Assembly (NCBI GenBank): GCA_934635385.1
Contig: CAKTZI010000011.1
Coordinates: forward strand, 1-64,000
Length of the DNA stretch: 64,000 bases
From: an uncultured Kiritimatiellota bacterium
Lineage (GTDB): Bacteria > Verrucomicrobiota > Kiritimatiellia > RFP12 > UBA1067
Reading direction: 5' to 3'
In this document: positions 9,001-18,140 of the stretch, in pieces
Layout: every line of letters starts with the position of its first letter
Numbering within the stretch: position 1 is the first letter of the stretch
Translations under genes and position numbers: made by a program
Notes under the pieces: generated by a model
Seen by the model: the letters and a program-made list of their open reading frames with translations, nothing else
Databases searched by the model: none
What the model was told of the DNA's origin: nothing

Positions 9001-12000
9001 GAAGCCGTCGGCCTTCCACCAGAACGCCAGCGTGCCCGCGTTCGTGACGGACGTCTCGACCCAGCTCGTCTGCCCGTTCGCAATCGCGCCCGACCGCAGG
9101 GACGTCCCGCCGTCGTGGCTGACCGCCGCATCGAACGTCCATGCCGCGTCGCCGTCCGTCGCGAACGCGCGATCCGGCGCGTTCAGGACGTCGCCGAGGG
9201 ACAGCGCGCGCCAGACCGCGACAAACGTGACGTCCGCCGCGCCGACGACATACGCCGCACCCGCCGCATACGTGCGATCGCCATCGCTCCAGCCGACAAA
9301 GCCGAAGCCCTCGCGAACGAGCGTCCCCGCCCCCGGCAAGGTGACCGTCGCGCCGCACGCGGACACGATCGCCTCCGGCGCGTCGCCGCCCGTCGCCTCA
9401 TTCCCAACGAACGTCAGCGTGACGGGATCGGGCGTCCACGTCACCGCGTCCACCCACGCGATGTCGGCGAACTCCGCCTCGTCCCAGTCGTCCTTCACGA
9501 ACGACCAGCAGACCTCGTGCGCCGCCGCGTCGCCGCCGTCGATCCGCACCGTGACGCGCACCCAGTCGACGTCACCCGCAATCGGCGAAACCGCCGCCGG
9601 ACGCGCCCCGTCAACCGTCAGCTCCAGATAGTCGTAGAGGTCGCCCGTCTGCGAATCGCCCGGCTCGCAGATGACCTTCCACCAGAACGACAGCACGCCC
9701 GTGCCCGTGACGGACGTCTTCAGCGTCGAGCGCTGCTCCTGGCCAATGACACCGCTCCGCAGGGAGCCGTCGCCGTCAAGCCCCGTCCTCTCGTCCGGGA
9801 ACCACGCCGCGTCGCCGTCCGTAGCAAACGTCAGCCCGCCGGCGTTCAGATAGTCCGCCAGCGTCCATGTGCGCGGCGTCCAGACGGCGTAGAGCGTCAC
9901 CGTCGCGCCGTCCGCGTCCGTCAAGTCCCGAACCTCGGCCCCATCGGCGAAATCGACCGCGCCCTCCGGCATCCGCGACCAGCCCGCGAAATCAAAATCG
10001 CGGCGACGTACCGTGCAGGACGGCAGCGTCTTCGCCTCGCCATATTCCATCGACAGGGACGGACACGCGCCCGCCGCGCCGTTCAGGTCGAACGCGATCG
10101 TGTAGACGTGTCCACGCCAGTGCGCGTAGAGCGTGTGCGGACGCGTCAGCTCAACCTTCGTCGTGGCCTTCACCTGTCCGCCGTTCACGGGCTCCGTCCA
10201 CCACCCCGTGAACGTCGCCCCGGCGCGCGTGGGCGGCTCGGACGGCAGCACGTAGGTCACGCCCGTCGTCTCGGCGACCGTCTGGGACGCCGGCTCGCCG
10301 CCGTTGCCGAGGAACGTCACCTCGAAGACATTCGGCTCCCACCATTCGATGGCACGTCCGTTCGCCTCCGGCCAGAGCTGCGGCAACGCTTTCGACGTCG
10401 GAATCCCGTCCCACGCCGTCGAGCCCTTGACGACATACGAGACAAGATCGTCCGGCGTACCCGCGTAGGTGTCCGCCTCGGTGGCCGGTGCCGTCGCGGA
10501 GAGGAAGTAGACGGCCTTCAGCGCCGCACAGCCGCTGAAGATGTTCGCCCCCAGTTCCGTCACGCCCGCCGGAATGACGAGCGACGCGAGACGCGAGCAG
10601 TCCGCAAACGCCCAGTCGCCGATCGCCTGAAGCGCCGCCGGCAGCGTCAGCTCCGTCAGCAGGTCGAGTCCGGCGAACGCACCCGCGCCAATCGTCGTCA
10701 CCGTGGACGGAATCTCGACCGACGCGAGCGCCGTGCCCTTGAACGCATCCGCGCCAATCGCCGTCACGCCCTCCGGGATCGTGACGGACGCCACCGCCGC
10801 ACAGTCTCGCAAAAAGCCGTCGGGGATCTCCGTCCCCACGCCCGTGAGCGTGACGGACGTGATCTTGTCCGCCACGCCCGCGAACGCGGACGCAAGCGAA
10901 CACAGTCCGACGGGCATCGTCACGGAGCGGATGTTCGGGCAGGCGCCGAACGCATCCGCCCCGACGAACGTCACGCTGTCCGGGATCGTCACGGCAAGAA
11001 GCGTCTCCACGCCGTAGAACGCCTCCGTGCCGATCGAGACAAGCCCCTCCCACAGGGCGAACGGCTCCAGCTGCGCGCAGTTGCGGAACGCGCGCGCCCC
11101 GATGTTCGTCACGCACGTCGGAACCGTGACGGTCTTCAGCGCGCGGCAGTCCGCGAAAATCCCCTCCTTGAGGTCGCCCGCCGTCCCCGTCACGACCGCC
11201 GAGACGAGGGCGTTCGCGTAGGCGTCCGGGAACACGTCGGCCACCGTCGCGACGTTCCCCGGCAGCGAGACGGCGCAGACGTTCGGACACGCGGCGAACG
11301 CGCCCGACCCCAGCACCGTCACCGACGGCGGAATCACAACCGCCGTCAGCTTGTCCAAGCCGGCGAACGCCCGTGTGCCGAGGTTCGTCAGGCACGACGG
11401 CAACGCCAGTTCCGACAGCCCCGCACAGCTCGCGAACGCCGCGTCGCCGATGCGGACGACACCCGACGGGAACGCGATTGCGGCGAGGGACGCGCAGTCG
11501 CGGAACGCCCCATCCGGGATTTCCGCGAGGGACGGCGGCAAGGCGATGCGCGTCAGGGCCGCACAGCCCGCAAAGGCATTCGACACGAGCGCCGTCTCGC
11601 CCTCGGCAATGGCGATGTCCGTGAGACGCGCCGCCACGTCCGGCAGCAGCTCGGCAATCGGCTTCACGTGCGTCGGCACCGTCGCGCCCGTCAGGCGGCT
11701 GCAGCCGAAGAAGGCGTTCTCGCCGACCGTCGCCAGACTCGCCGGGACGGACACCGACAGCATCCGCCAGCAGTTCGAGAACGCCGCCGCACCAATCTCG
11801 ACCAGCCCCTCCGCGCAGACGAGGCCGGACAGCGACGTGCAGTTCGCAAAGGCCGAATCGCCGAGGCGCTTCAGGCCGGACGGCAACGACAGCTCCTGAA
11901 GGTAAGTGCAGTCCTGAAAGGCCGCGTCGTCGATCCGCGCCACGCCATCCGGCAAGCCGAGCCACTCCAGACTCGTGCAGAGCGCGAATGCCCGAACGCC

Positions 12001-15000
12001 AATCGAGCGAAGCGAGGACGGCAGCGAGACCGATTCCAAGGCCGACTGCCCCTCGAACGCATAAGAGGCAATGCCCGTCACCCCGTCGGGAATCGTGACC
12101 TCCGCCGGCGCCACGCCGACATACGCCAACACCCAGCCGTTCACGATCCAGAGTCCGCGCTTGCCGGAGCGCTCGCCAAGTTGCCGCCAGTCCCGACCAT
12201 CCCAAATGTCCACCAATGCCGTGCAACCGTCAAAGAACCCATCCGACAACGCCGTCACCTCCGCACCCAACACGACGTTCGTGAGATTGGCATAGGAAGC
12301 GGGGAAGATATCTTTCAACGTCGCAGTTTGCCACCTCTCACTCTTAACCGAAACCCATCCACAATCGGAGTCGTCTGACACAGAACCGTCTTTGGAATAG
12401 ACAAACTTAAGAACATGCTCCACCCCATCTAACTCATTCGTCTTCGTCTGCCAATCCCGTGTGCCACTGATATAGGTCTTCATCGCACCATCCAAATACC
12501 ACGTCAATGTGTCATAGTTCGCCTCCGAACCAACCTTCCACGAGAACACAAGTTGAGTCTGGTCTTTCGCAATCTTGAACTCAATGACCGTCGATTGATT
12601 GTGGTCTATCGGGTTGCTGCGGTAAACGGCAGCACCATCCAACGTCCCCTCTTCAATCCAATCCGTACCATCAATCGGCTTCAGCCCACACAGCATGAGC
12701 ATTTGAGGAACCGTTTCCAATGTAACGTCTAAAACTCCTGTGCAGCCGACAAACGCATCCGCTGCAATATTCGTCACGGAAGACGGAATCGTCACGGACG
12801 AAAGCCCCGAACAGTTCGCGAAGGCCTTATCTCCAATTGCCGTCACCCTATCTGGAATGACGACATGATCCAACGCGACACATCCCTCAAAAAATCCATC
12901 GGGAAGAATGGTCAACTCAGAATTCAGCACAACATTCGTCAGACTGCCAAAGCAATCGGGGAAAAGTTCTTTCAGTGTCGTTTTCTCCACCACGTAGCAC
13001 GAATCCAACGCGACGTTCCGAATTCCCGTACAGCCAGCAAACACATTCGCCCCGACATTTGTTACGGCAGACGGAATCGTTACCGACGACAATCCCGCAC
13101 AATCTGCAAATGCCTGCCGCCCAAGTGTTGTCACGCCAGACGGGATCTGCACATCTTTCAATGCGGTACATCCTTTGAAGAACCCATCGGGAATAATGTC
13201 CCATTCAGAACTTAACACGACATTCGTCAGATTCTCGTAAGAATCCGGGAAAAGGCCCTTGCACGTCAACGCCTGATTGACAACCGAATCCGGACCGTCC
13301 AAGGCGCTTTGCGTCAATTCCTCTTCCGTGAGCGCGCGATTCCAAATGCGAAATTCATTGTAGCTGTTTTTCGCGCAGGGGTCCCATGTCGTCAACGCCT
13401 GAGCCAAAACCATGTCGGTCTGCTTGACGTCCGCAAACGACCATCCGGCACATGTCGTAATGCTGCCCGACGAGATGGTTGCCCCTGTTTCTGGGTCTTG
13501 TTGATAGCCGGTCATTGTCCAAGAGCCGTCATCATTCGGCGTGAAGACCGCCGCAATGTGATATTCCTTGCCGACAGCGAAACTGGCAAGATCGCGCGAA
13601 ACCGTCGGATTCGCCCGAATCTCAATCAAACCGCTCCAGTTCATCGTGATGCAGTCGTCTGAACTGTTGGAAAAGTCACAAACCGTGAAATCGCTTCCCT
13701 TCGGCATGCTGCCAAGACTGAAGATTCGCGAGTAGGACGTCGAAGCATCTTGTGTCGCCCACAGCTCAATCGTCACGGGCGACCCGTTCGTCGGCAGAAG
13801 CCAATCGCCCAAGTCGATATACGACGTGCCCGAATTGCCGCCTAAGGTCGTGTACTGCTGCCCGTCTGTCGTGACATTGCCGACGGCAACCGCCGTCTGC
13901 CCTCCAACCGAATCCGCCAAGTCGCCATTGAACGACCAGCGATGAAGAATATCCGTGCGCACCGTTCCCTTCAGGTCACAGCCGATTGTGGCCTCTACAA
14001 TATTGGAACATCCCACAAACGCATTTTCACCGATGTTCGTCACGGATGACGGGATTGAAATGCCCGTCACAGCCTCCTGTCCTTCAAACGCACGAGGCAC
14101 AATATGCTGAATGCCCTCAGGAATGACGACAGACTCCGACGTTGTGCCAAAATACCCCAACACCCAATCATTCTCCACCCAAAGCCCCTGCTTACCGAGC
14201 TGTTCGCCCAGAACCCGCCAATCGTTCTCGCCGAAGTCTTTCAGTGTTGAGGGAAACGTGACATTCTCCAACGCCACGCACCCATCAAAGAATCCATCCG
14301 GCAACGCCGTCACCCCAGTACCCAATACAACGTTCGTGAGGCTTGCATAGGAATCGGGAAACACGTCTTTCAATGTGAGCGCACCGAAGCTTCCATCAGA
14401 CAAAGCGAATTGTGTCAAATCGCAATCCAGCACAACATCCCGAATGCTCTTGTAGCCCTCAAAGAGTCCGGCTTCCCATGCGTTTTCCCCGTCAATTCGC
14501 ACAGCAACTCCCTCAACCATGAAAAGCGCACGTTCATGAGCAACCTCAAGCCCATCGCAATCTTGTAGAGCAAGCGACAAGACATTTGTGCCGATATGTC
14601 TCGGCAACCATTTGCAGGCCCCTGTAACGCCTTGAACAAGTTTCTTTTCATCGTCAGAGACAGTCGCTGTCGTCGCGCCATCAGCCCATTTGACATCATA
14701 CCAGATCTTTTCACCCAATGTGGAAGCCAAACGAATGCCTGTTCTCGTGTCCAATGCGACTTCGCCGCCAAATAGGACTTTTCGCGCGCCAATCGTATGA
14801 ATCGTTCTGGTGTAGACCGTCTCGCCGACAACCCATTTGCACTCATATGTTCCGGCGGAGTTTGCAGGAAATCCAACGACAAATTCCTTTTCCTCGTCGT
14901 CAGACAAGACTGCACGTGCCGCCCCATTGATGGTCAAGGTGCCTGTCGAGGCATTTCCCCATCGCATCGACAACCGAAAGCCGACGCTCCCGTCCTGTCC

Positions 15001-15138
15001 CCAAGTATTGATCCGAATATCATCCCTTGTGTCGAGCGACAGCTCTGCACTGCTACCTGTCATTGCCTGCACCATCCTAGGGCAAGTCAACAATATCGTT
15101 CCAAAGACCCAAAGCGAGCACTTCATTTTATTTCTCAT
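6055..15138 (-). CDS. Giant BspA-like LRR surface protein (3027 aa)
   Basis: Starts at the ATG at 15138, with AGAGGA about 8 nt upstream. Residues 1-25 form a signal peptide ending VQA. Rough domain order: two beta-sandwich-like units (30-210); LRR_5/BspA leucine-rich repeats (230-390, 620-1530; units such as GCVALENVTFPSTL and IPSSVTNIGENAF); a LamG/concanavalin-like domain inserted at about 399-610; two Listeria-Bacteroides (InlB B) repeats from about 1600; two carbohydrate-binding-like units starting DYLNAGGLTFATDGDAAW and DVLNAPDRAFATDGDAAW; a right-handed beta-helix from about 2130 (TYATIQAAIDAAQAGDTILV; ending DPLFVDAANGDFRL near 2365). The last ~145 residues are shared with the protein at 36012-38945 and end in GGASGFYSIRVSK. 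Role: large secreted or surface adhesin or glycan-binding protein. The FGE-like gene precedes it by 92 nt. Confidence 0.9.
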   Translation of the reverse strand: MRNKMKCSLWVFGTILLTCPRMVQAMTGSSAELSLDTRDDIRINTWGQDGSVGFRLSMRWGNASTGTLTINGAARAVLSDDEEKEFVVGFPANSAGTYECKWVVGETVYTRTIHTIGARKVLFGGEVALDTRTGIRLASTLGEKIWYDVKWADGATTATVSDDEKKLVQGVTGACKWLPRHIGTNVLSLALQDCDGLEVAHERALFMVEGVAVRIDGENAWEAGLFEGYKSIRDVVLDCDLTQFALSDGSFGALTLKDVFPDSYASLTNVVLGTGVTALPDGFFDGCVALENVTFPSTLKDFGENDWRVLGEQLGKQGLWVENDWVLGYFGTTSESVVIPEGIQHIVPRAFEGQEAVTGISIPSSVTNIGENAFVGCSNIVEATIGCDLKGTVRTDILHRWSFNGDLADSVGGQTAVAVGNVTTDGQQYTTLGGNSGTSYIDLGDWLLPTNGSPVTIELWATQDASTSYSRIFSLGSMPKGSDFTVCDFSNSSDDCITMNWSGLIEIRANPTVSRDLASFAVGKEYHIAAVFTPNDDGSWTMTGYQQDPETGATISSGSITTCAGWSFADVKQTDMVLAQALTTWDPCAKNSYNEFRIWNRALTEEELTQSALDGPDSVVNQALTCKGLFPDSYENLTNVVLSSEWDIIPDGFFKGCTALKDVQIPSGVTTLGRQAFADCAGLSSVTIPSAVTNVGANVFAGCTGIRNVALDSCYVVEKTTLKELFPDCFGSLTNVVLNSELTILPDGFFEGCVALDHVVIPDRVTAIGDKAFANCSGLSSVTIPSSVTNIAADAFVGCTGVLDVTLETVPQMLMLCGLKPIDGTDWIEEGTLDGAAVYRSNPIDHNQSTVIEFKIAKDQTQLVFSWKVGSEANYDTLTWYLDGAMKTYISGTRDWQTKTNELDGVEHVLKFVYSKDGSVSDDSDCGWVSVKSERWQTATLKDIFPASYANLTNVVLGAEVTALSDGFFDGCTALVDIWDGRDWRQLGERSGKRGLWIVNGWVLAYVGVAPAEVTIPDGVTGIASYAFEGQSALESVSLPSSLRSIGVRAFALCTSLEWLGLPDGVARIDDAAFQDCTYLQELSLPSGLKRLGDSAFANCTSLSGLVCAEGLVEIGAAAFSNCWRMLSVSVPASLATVGENAFFGCSRLTGATVPTHVKPIAELLPDVAARLTDIAIAEGETALVSNAFAGCAALTRIALPPSLAEIPDGAFRDCASLAAIAFPSGVVRIGDAAFASCAGLSELALPSCLTNLGTRAFAGLDKLTAVVIPPSVTVLGSGAFAACPNVCAVSLPGNVATVADVFPDAYANALVSAVVTGTAGDLKEGIFADCRALKTVTVPTCVTNIGARAFRNCAQLEPFALWEGLVSIGTEAFYGVETLLAVTIPDSVTFVGADAFGACPNIRSVTMPVGLCSLASAFAGVADKITSVTLTGVGTEIPDGFLRDCAAVASVTIPEGVTAIGADAFKGTALASVEIPSTVTTIGAGAFAGLDLLTELTLPAALQAIGDWAFADCSRLASLVIPAGVTELGANIFSGCAALKAVYFLSATAPATEADTYAGTPDDLVSYVVKGSTAWDGIPTSKALPQLWPEANGRAIEWWEPNVFEVTFLGNGGEPASQTVAETTGVTYVLPSEPPTRAGATFTGWWTEPVNGGQVKATTKVELTRPHTLYAHWRGHVYTIAFDLNGAAGACPSLSMEYGEAKTLPSCTVRRRDFDFAGWSRMPEGAVDFADGAEVRDLTDADGATVTLYAVWTPRTWTLADYLNAGGLTFATDGDAAWFPDERTGLDGDGSLRSGVIGQEQRSTLKTSVTGTGVLSFWWKVICEPGDSQTGDLYDYLELTVDGARPAAVSPIAGDVDWVRVTVRIDGGDAAAHEVCWSFVKDDWDEAEFADIAWVDAVTWTPDPVTLTFVGNEATGGDAPEAIVSACGATVTLPGAGTLVREGFGFVGWSDGDRTYAAGAAYVVGAADVTFVAVWRALSLGDVLNAPDRAFATDGDAAWTFDAAVSHDGGTSLRSGAIANGQTSWVETSVTNAGTLAFWWKADGFLYRGKPANYVQVEIDGQAVTNATVTDWASVSVEIAGAGAHTVRWTYVQTRTQSTGAACAWLDEVSWTPTAPTEPKTLRVGGTDGTYATIQAAIDAAQAGDTILVAPGTYDAIDTQGKDITIRSTDGAEKTKIVGSTSRGAGSDGLGATAAQLMSSELEDQIGVKYDIADEWQTWTPADFPGSTLDGFTIEINGVPPIPSEAPDSWYNGVTGGRVRNCRFLCPNNLSGYTHLGMAVAENCLFVSEKVNTDTEDICDALLRNCTVYARAALCAVQMENTIVYGHTGTVEMWEDANTSADNCLFYPNVYSEAGRTYETVTDPLFVDAANGDFRLRKGSPCIDKGGTASGETDLAGNPRVVNGTVDIGCYEYEGASSDQQGVRIGETYRHLEGPYEVKLVHPSAPQIVMCEDNYASVAIEVLGCQDVDLMPELVFENSSDSDMAKVSAVKTDAQMKDLVYRSGYEIKGDRATCVSDGREHKWEVSLWPDGNVTEDRKWIVVAVSRITEKCPSGKWWGLPSFSVRLKGLDISTETYYLAFDEDVMPVLKGKDVFGLECVQQGGDSVTGFQGKFGGYAYSMTDEACKGIAPWWMFDWHESMTESVSMTVKVPEAGLLTIRGIMAGGFGDMHDWSVWQISGEGVSEELPRPNCYESGAQLKISCSGATTVTLRNDEDDKFTMSDLAFYPASSKSVHVVGDFVVSRRIENTSGEAFYPLYVNGYVTGGGTFKPGERLAMVAKVAPGMKLDHWEISDRDSWNEPSEIAFPDGTDTKQETLSFIVPASLCGEMAEMKVIHVRPILVEDPSAADSDVPTVVGDPDATVTGDAETGFVVKPSAKNENVVVEIPDGVDAAKVTVVVAPGVKTVTPNGAAVRIMRDDADITSFLDISAAVDGVIDLSAATVKPKIERDALDPAQGARIELSVLNPQLTTAPTCKGLVYRLKEGVTLEAMEANTTGDRTVGDGQPWTPTIKVKGGASGFYSIRVSK

Positions 15139-15230
15139 TTCTTCGTTCCTCTTAAGAAGTCACAGAAGGGCAAATGTTTATGAGCAACTACCGCCTCCGC
15201 TGCGGTGGCGATTTTAGGCGGGCACAGTGA

Positions 15231-16406
15231 TTAAGGAATTGTCCTGAAGAGGCGGAAGCCCAAATAGTAGTACCTGCGCGACGGGATGCCGTAGTCGCGG
15301 TTCGACGACGCCGCGCTGCCTGCGCCGTCGTACCAGCTCCCGCCCCGGTAGTAGCGGTAGGAACCGGACGCCGCCCCCATAGGGTCTGTCCCCGAAAGGT
15401 CGCCCCGATACCAATCCAAGCACCACTCCCAGACATTGCCGTGCAGGTCATACAGGCCCCACGCATTCGCCACTTTCTCGCCGACGGGGTGTTTTTGTCC
15501 GTTCGCGTTTCCGCTGTACCACCCCGCTTCCGCGAGGGCGGCTTCCGAATCGCCCGTGTTGTAGGTCGTCGTCGTGCCCGCACGGCACGTGTATTCCCAT
15601 TGTGCCTCCGTCGGCAAGTCAAGTTCGGGAAGGCCCGTCTTTGCACGTAGCTTGCCAAGGAAACTCGTGGCATCCACGGCCGACGAACGCGGCCAGTTTG
15701 AGCCGTCAGATTCGCCGCGAATGTCGTTGTAGGAAACGCACTCGACGGGATACGTGTCGCCGCGCTTGTAAGACGACGGATTCGACCCCATCACGAGTGT
15801 CCACTGCTTTTCCGTCACCTCGAAGACACCGGCGTAGAAGCCTTTCGTGAGCGTGTAGCGTCCGAGCGGATCGGCCCCTGCCGAACAGCGGCGCAGCACG
15901 AGTTTCGTTGACTTGTACTCGTCCGTCCAGCCGCCCTCCGGCACGCCCGTACGTGTCGTGACGGGATAGGATTCGGCCTCCGCACCGCCCGAAAGGTCAA
16001 TGACAAGATACTCGGCCGTGTCGATTTCGCCCGTCAGATTCGCCAAGACGGCAAACGAGATGCGCGGCAATTTCACGTTCGGCAAATCGGCGTCAGCATC
16101 CCACGTAAGGCGGTGCTGTCCGGGCTTCAGCGTGAACGCCGTCGCGGCCTCGCCTTTGTCGTTGTATTTGATCGTCCGCAGCGTAAGGTTCGTGTTGCCG
16201 ACATGATCCGTGCAGACGACCGTGACCTTGTACGCGGCATCCGCATCCGAACTCTCGATCAGGAAGTCGATATCGACCTTCCCATTCCACGGATAGCGCT
16301 GATGCGCCTCCACGTTCTTCACCTCAAAATTCGTGGCAGCAAAAGCACCAACTACAGTCCCCATGCAGAGGGCAGCTGAAGTAATCATTCGTTTTAGGGT
16401 TGTCAT
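15231..16406 (-). CDS. SUMF/FGE-fold (C-type-lectin-like) secreted protein
   Basis: 391 residues; the ATG at 16406 has GAGGAG 7 nt upstream and a signal peptide ends at AFA|AT. Residues 25-150 form a beta-sandwich-like domain. Residues 180-391 match the formylglycine-generating-enzyme/SUMF1 family (FEVTEKQWTLVMGSNPS, LPTEAQWEYTCRAG, LYDLHGNVWEWCLDW, RGGSW, GFRLFRT). In active enzymes the RGGSW region is followed by catalytic cysteines and CRxAxR; here it reads DGAGSAASSNRDYG without cysteine, so sulfatase-activating chemistry is unlikely. The C-terminal 45 residues are unusually rich in Tyr, Ser, Asp and Asn and resemble the variable region of diversity-generating-retroelement targets. A short GC hairpin (15190-15206) lies 25 nt after the stop. 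It sits in a likely operon with the giant LRR protein. Confidence 0.85.
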   Translation of the reverse strand: MTTLKRMITSAALCMGTVVGAFAATNFEVKNVEAHQRYPWNGKVDIDFLIESSDADAAYKVTVVCTDHVGNTNLTLRTIKYNDKGEAATAFTLKPGQHRLTWDADADLPNVKLPRISFAVLANLTGEIDTAEYLVIDLSGGAEAESYPVTTRTGVPEGGWTDEYKSTKLVLRRCSAGADPLGRYTLTKGFYAGVFEVTEKQWTLVMGSNPSSYKRGDTYPVECVSYNDIRGESDGSNWPRSSAVDATSFLGKLRAKTGLPELDLPTEAQWEYTCRAGTTTTYNTGDSEAALAEAGWYSGNANGQKHPVGEKVANAWGLYDLHGNVWEWCLDWYRGDLSGTDPMGAASGSYRYYRGGSWYDGAGSAASSNRDYGIPSRRYYYLGFRLFRTIP

Positions 16407-16452
16407 GTTATTCTCCTCATTTCAAAAGCAATCGACAAATCTCTTTTGGCAA

Positions 16453-17676
16453 TCAATAATTGCCGGGGTTGAGCGAACGCTCAACTTCGTCTCGGCGCAA
16501 ATCGACATCCTTCCGTTTGTAAACCAAATGATTTTCTTCTCGCCTGTCAAACTGATAAATGCCAATGAAACGATAGACAGCCGGAGAGCTGGACATATCC
16601 ATTCCGAAGACATAGCGAGGTTTCATATTCCATCTATCCCACCTCTCGCCAGTTGGCTCTGCCCCTAATGGCCAGTATTCTGAAAGGACGCCTTCTTTTG
16701 AGTCAAGGATATTGACCCATTTAGCAGGATTTCCTTCCACGGGTTTTTGTATAGTGCTATCGTAATATTTGGGGAACCAAACCTCGCGGCCGTCCGGCAA
16801 AGTGGCACCTGCACGCATATGCGCCCGATAGCTAAACTTGAAGATCCCGTTCAGAACATCCACATGGGTACGATACGTCTTTCCTGATGATACAGAATCA
16901 ATAATCTCTTGCTTTTCCATGTTATCCTCCTTTTCATTGGTTTCTTTTTCTATCGGTTCATTGCCGTGTTCAATGTTTTCAGAAGCAGAAGTCACAGCCT
17001 CGCTATTATCGGGTTCCAGCAGCTGTTCCTGAGGTTCAGAAGCAGAAACTGGTTCACGCCCTTCATGCGGTTGATCGTTTCGCGAAACGAGGATCTTCTT
17101 GTATTTGGCTACCGAATCCGACTTGCAATTCTCGGCACCGTACTTCACCAGATAAAAGTACGGAATGTATTTTGAGTCTTTGTTGCCGTTGCAAGCCTCT
17201 TCAATCATCTCCGAAACCTTTTCATGCTCAAGAATCCGAACAAGATCCAGCCTCAACGCATTGAATTCGTCATCCGACAAAATGCCGGTCGCCTCCAAGT
17301 AAGCAATGTAAGACAAAAAAGACAACTTGGCACTAAACTCTTGGTCTTGTTTTTCTAACTCATTTGTGTTTCCGCTTTCAGGATCTTCCATCAGAGAGTT
17401 TGGGTCTATCGCCGTAATCTTCTCGATTAGTTGATCGACCAGTTCGGCACGCTTGACACGCCGATCAGAGGCCCATTGAATCAGCGCAACAGAAGCGGCG
17501 AGGATGGCACCAACAGCATAGATCGTAGTCAGAATCCGCATATGTCCGTATGCAAAAATCATACACCCTGCACCAACAAGCGTCACCCCACAACAAAACA
17601 ATACCGTATTCTTCATGAGCAGTTCGTGAAACCACCGCTCACAATATTGACTAAATTTCTTGATTGTTAGTTCCAT
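16453..17676 (-). CDS. Membrane protein with C-terminal soluble domain
   Basis: 407 residues; the ATG at 17676 has AAGGAGGA 6 nt upstream. Two transmembrane segments (about 24-42 and 47-66) resemble the N-terminus of DUF4760-like proteins. A helical cytosolic region (70-200) and an acidic Glu/Pro/Ser linker (200-250) follow. The C-terminal 155 residues contain PDGREVWFPKYYDS, PRYVFGMD and YRFIGIYQFDRRE, patterns seen in small sensor-like domains of some nuclease and defence proteins; I cannot name the family. A perfect AAGGAGG lies 7 nt before an in-frame ATG at 16920 in the linker, so the C-terminal domain may also be made alone. Lower GC than its neighbours hints at transfer. Confidence 0.75.
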   Translation of the reverse strand: MELTIKKFSQYCERWFHELLMKNTVLFCCGVTLVGAGCMIFAYGHMRILTTIYAVGAILAASVALIQWASDRRVKRAELVDQLIEKITAIDPNSLMEDPESGNTNELEKQDQEFSAKLSFLSYIAYLEATGILSDDEFNALRLDLVRILEHEKVSEMIEEACNGNKDSKYIPYFYLVKYGAENCKSDSVAKYKKILVSRNDQPHEGREPVSASEPQEQLLEPDNSEAVTSASENIEHGNEPIEKETNEKEDNMEKQEIIDSVSSGKTYRTHVDVLNGIFKFSYRAHMRAGATLPDGREVWFPKYYDSTIQKPVEGNPAKWVNILDSKEGVLSEYWPLGAEPTGERWDRWNMKPRYVFGMDMSSSPAVYRFIGIYQFDRREENHLVYKRKDVDLRRDEVERSLNPGNY

Positions 17677-17796
17677 TCACTTCCTCCTTACGTCCGCACC
17701 AGACATAATGCGACACCGCCGCTGGGAGCAAAAAGAGCAGCGTGCCGTTTTGAAAAGAGTGATAAGCACAGCCACTCCGCGTTCATGAATTTCTCG
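17677..17796. other. Gene-free spacer upstream of the membrane protein gene
   Basis: Part of a 687-bp stretch (17677-18364) without a gene. This portion shows only the ribosome site of the membrane protein gene; no clear promoter is visible. The rest of the stretch holds the hairpin, direct repeat, G-tract, promoter and palindrome listed separately. Confidence 0.5.
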
Positions 17797-17911
17797 CGCA
17801 GAGCCGCAGAGATCTCACACGGAGGGACGGAGACACGGAGACTATTCGGAACGCTCCGTGCCTCCGTGGCTCCGTGTGCATTTGCCACCCCAAAGGCTCT
17901 GCGCCTCTGCG
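17797..17911. repeat. Two-tier intergenic hairpin element (CCGTG words)
   Basis: Outer arms CGCAGAGCCGCAGAG (17797-17811) and its near-exact complement (17897-17911) enclose inner arms of 25 bp (17816-17840 and 17854-17878, ACGGAG words). The central loop is 13 nt. It is a clear member of the hairpin family that recurs at 5771, 35357 and elsewhere. Confidence 0.75.
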
Positions 17912-17965
17912 TGAAACAGAACCCGGACGCAAGGTCTTTGCGTACCTTTGCGTCTCTCCCCCTTC

Positions 17966-18086
17966 GCGCTCTTTGCGTTAAACCCTGACGCCCTGAAGGG
18001 GCGACGAAGCCGACTGAATCGCGCGAAGCGAAACTCCCAGTCGCCTCGTCTCGCCCGGCCGTAGGCCGCTCTGTGTTTAACCCATC
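17966..18086. repeat. Direct repeat copy A of ~120 bp (other copy 19205-19324)
   Basis: From TTTGCGTTAAACCC through GCCGCTCTGTGTTTAAC to CCCATCACA, this block matches 19205-19324 with scattered substitutions, in the same orientation. The two copies lie downstream of the two toxin-antitoxin modules, so the block appears duplicated together with them. No coding potential is visible. Confidence 0.65.
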
Positions 18087-18140
18087 ACAGAACGCGCACA
18101 GCCGCCGCGTAGAAGTCCTACAGAGCCTTACGTTCTGTGA

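Noticed and set aside
8311..12378. 1355-codon open frame on the plus strand opposite the giant LRR gene
   Set aside because: Arg-rich, no domain or signal. It is the antisense shadow of a GC-rich gene with clear repeats on the other strand.
15231..16406. Active formylglycine-generating enzyme
   Set aside because: The fold is right, but the cysteines of the catalytic region are absent.
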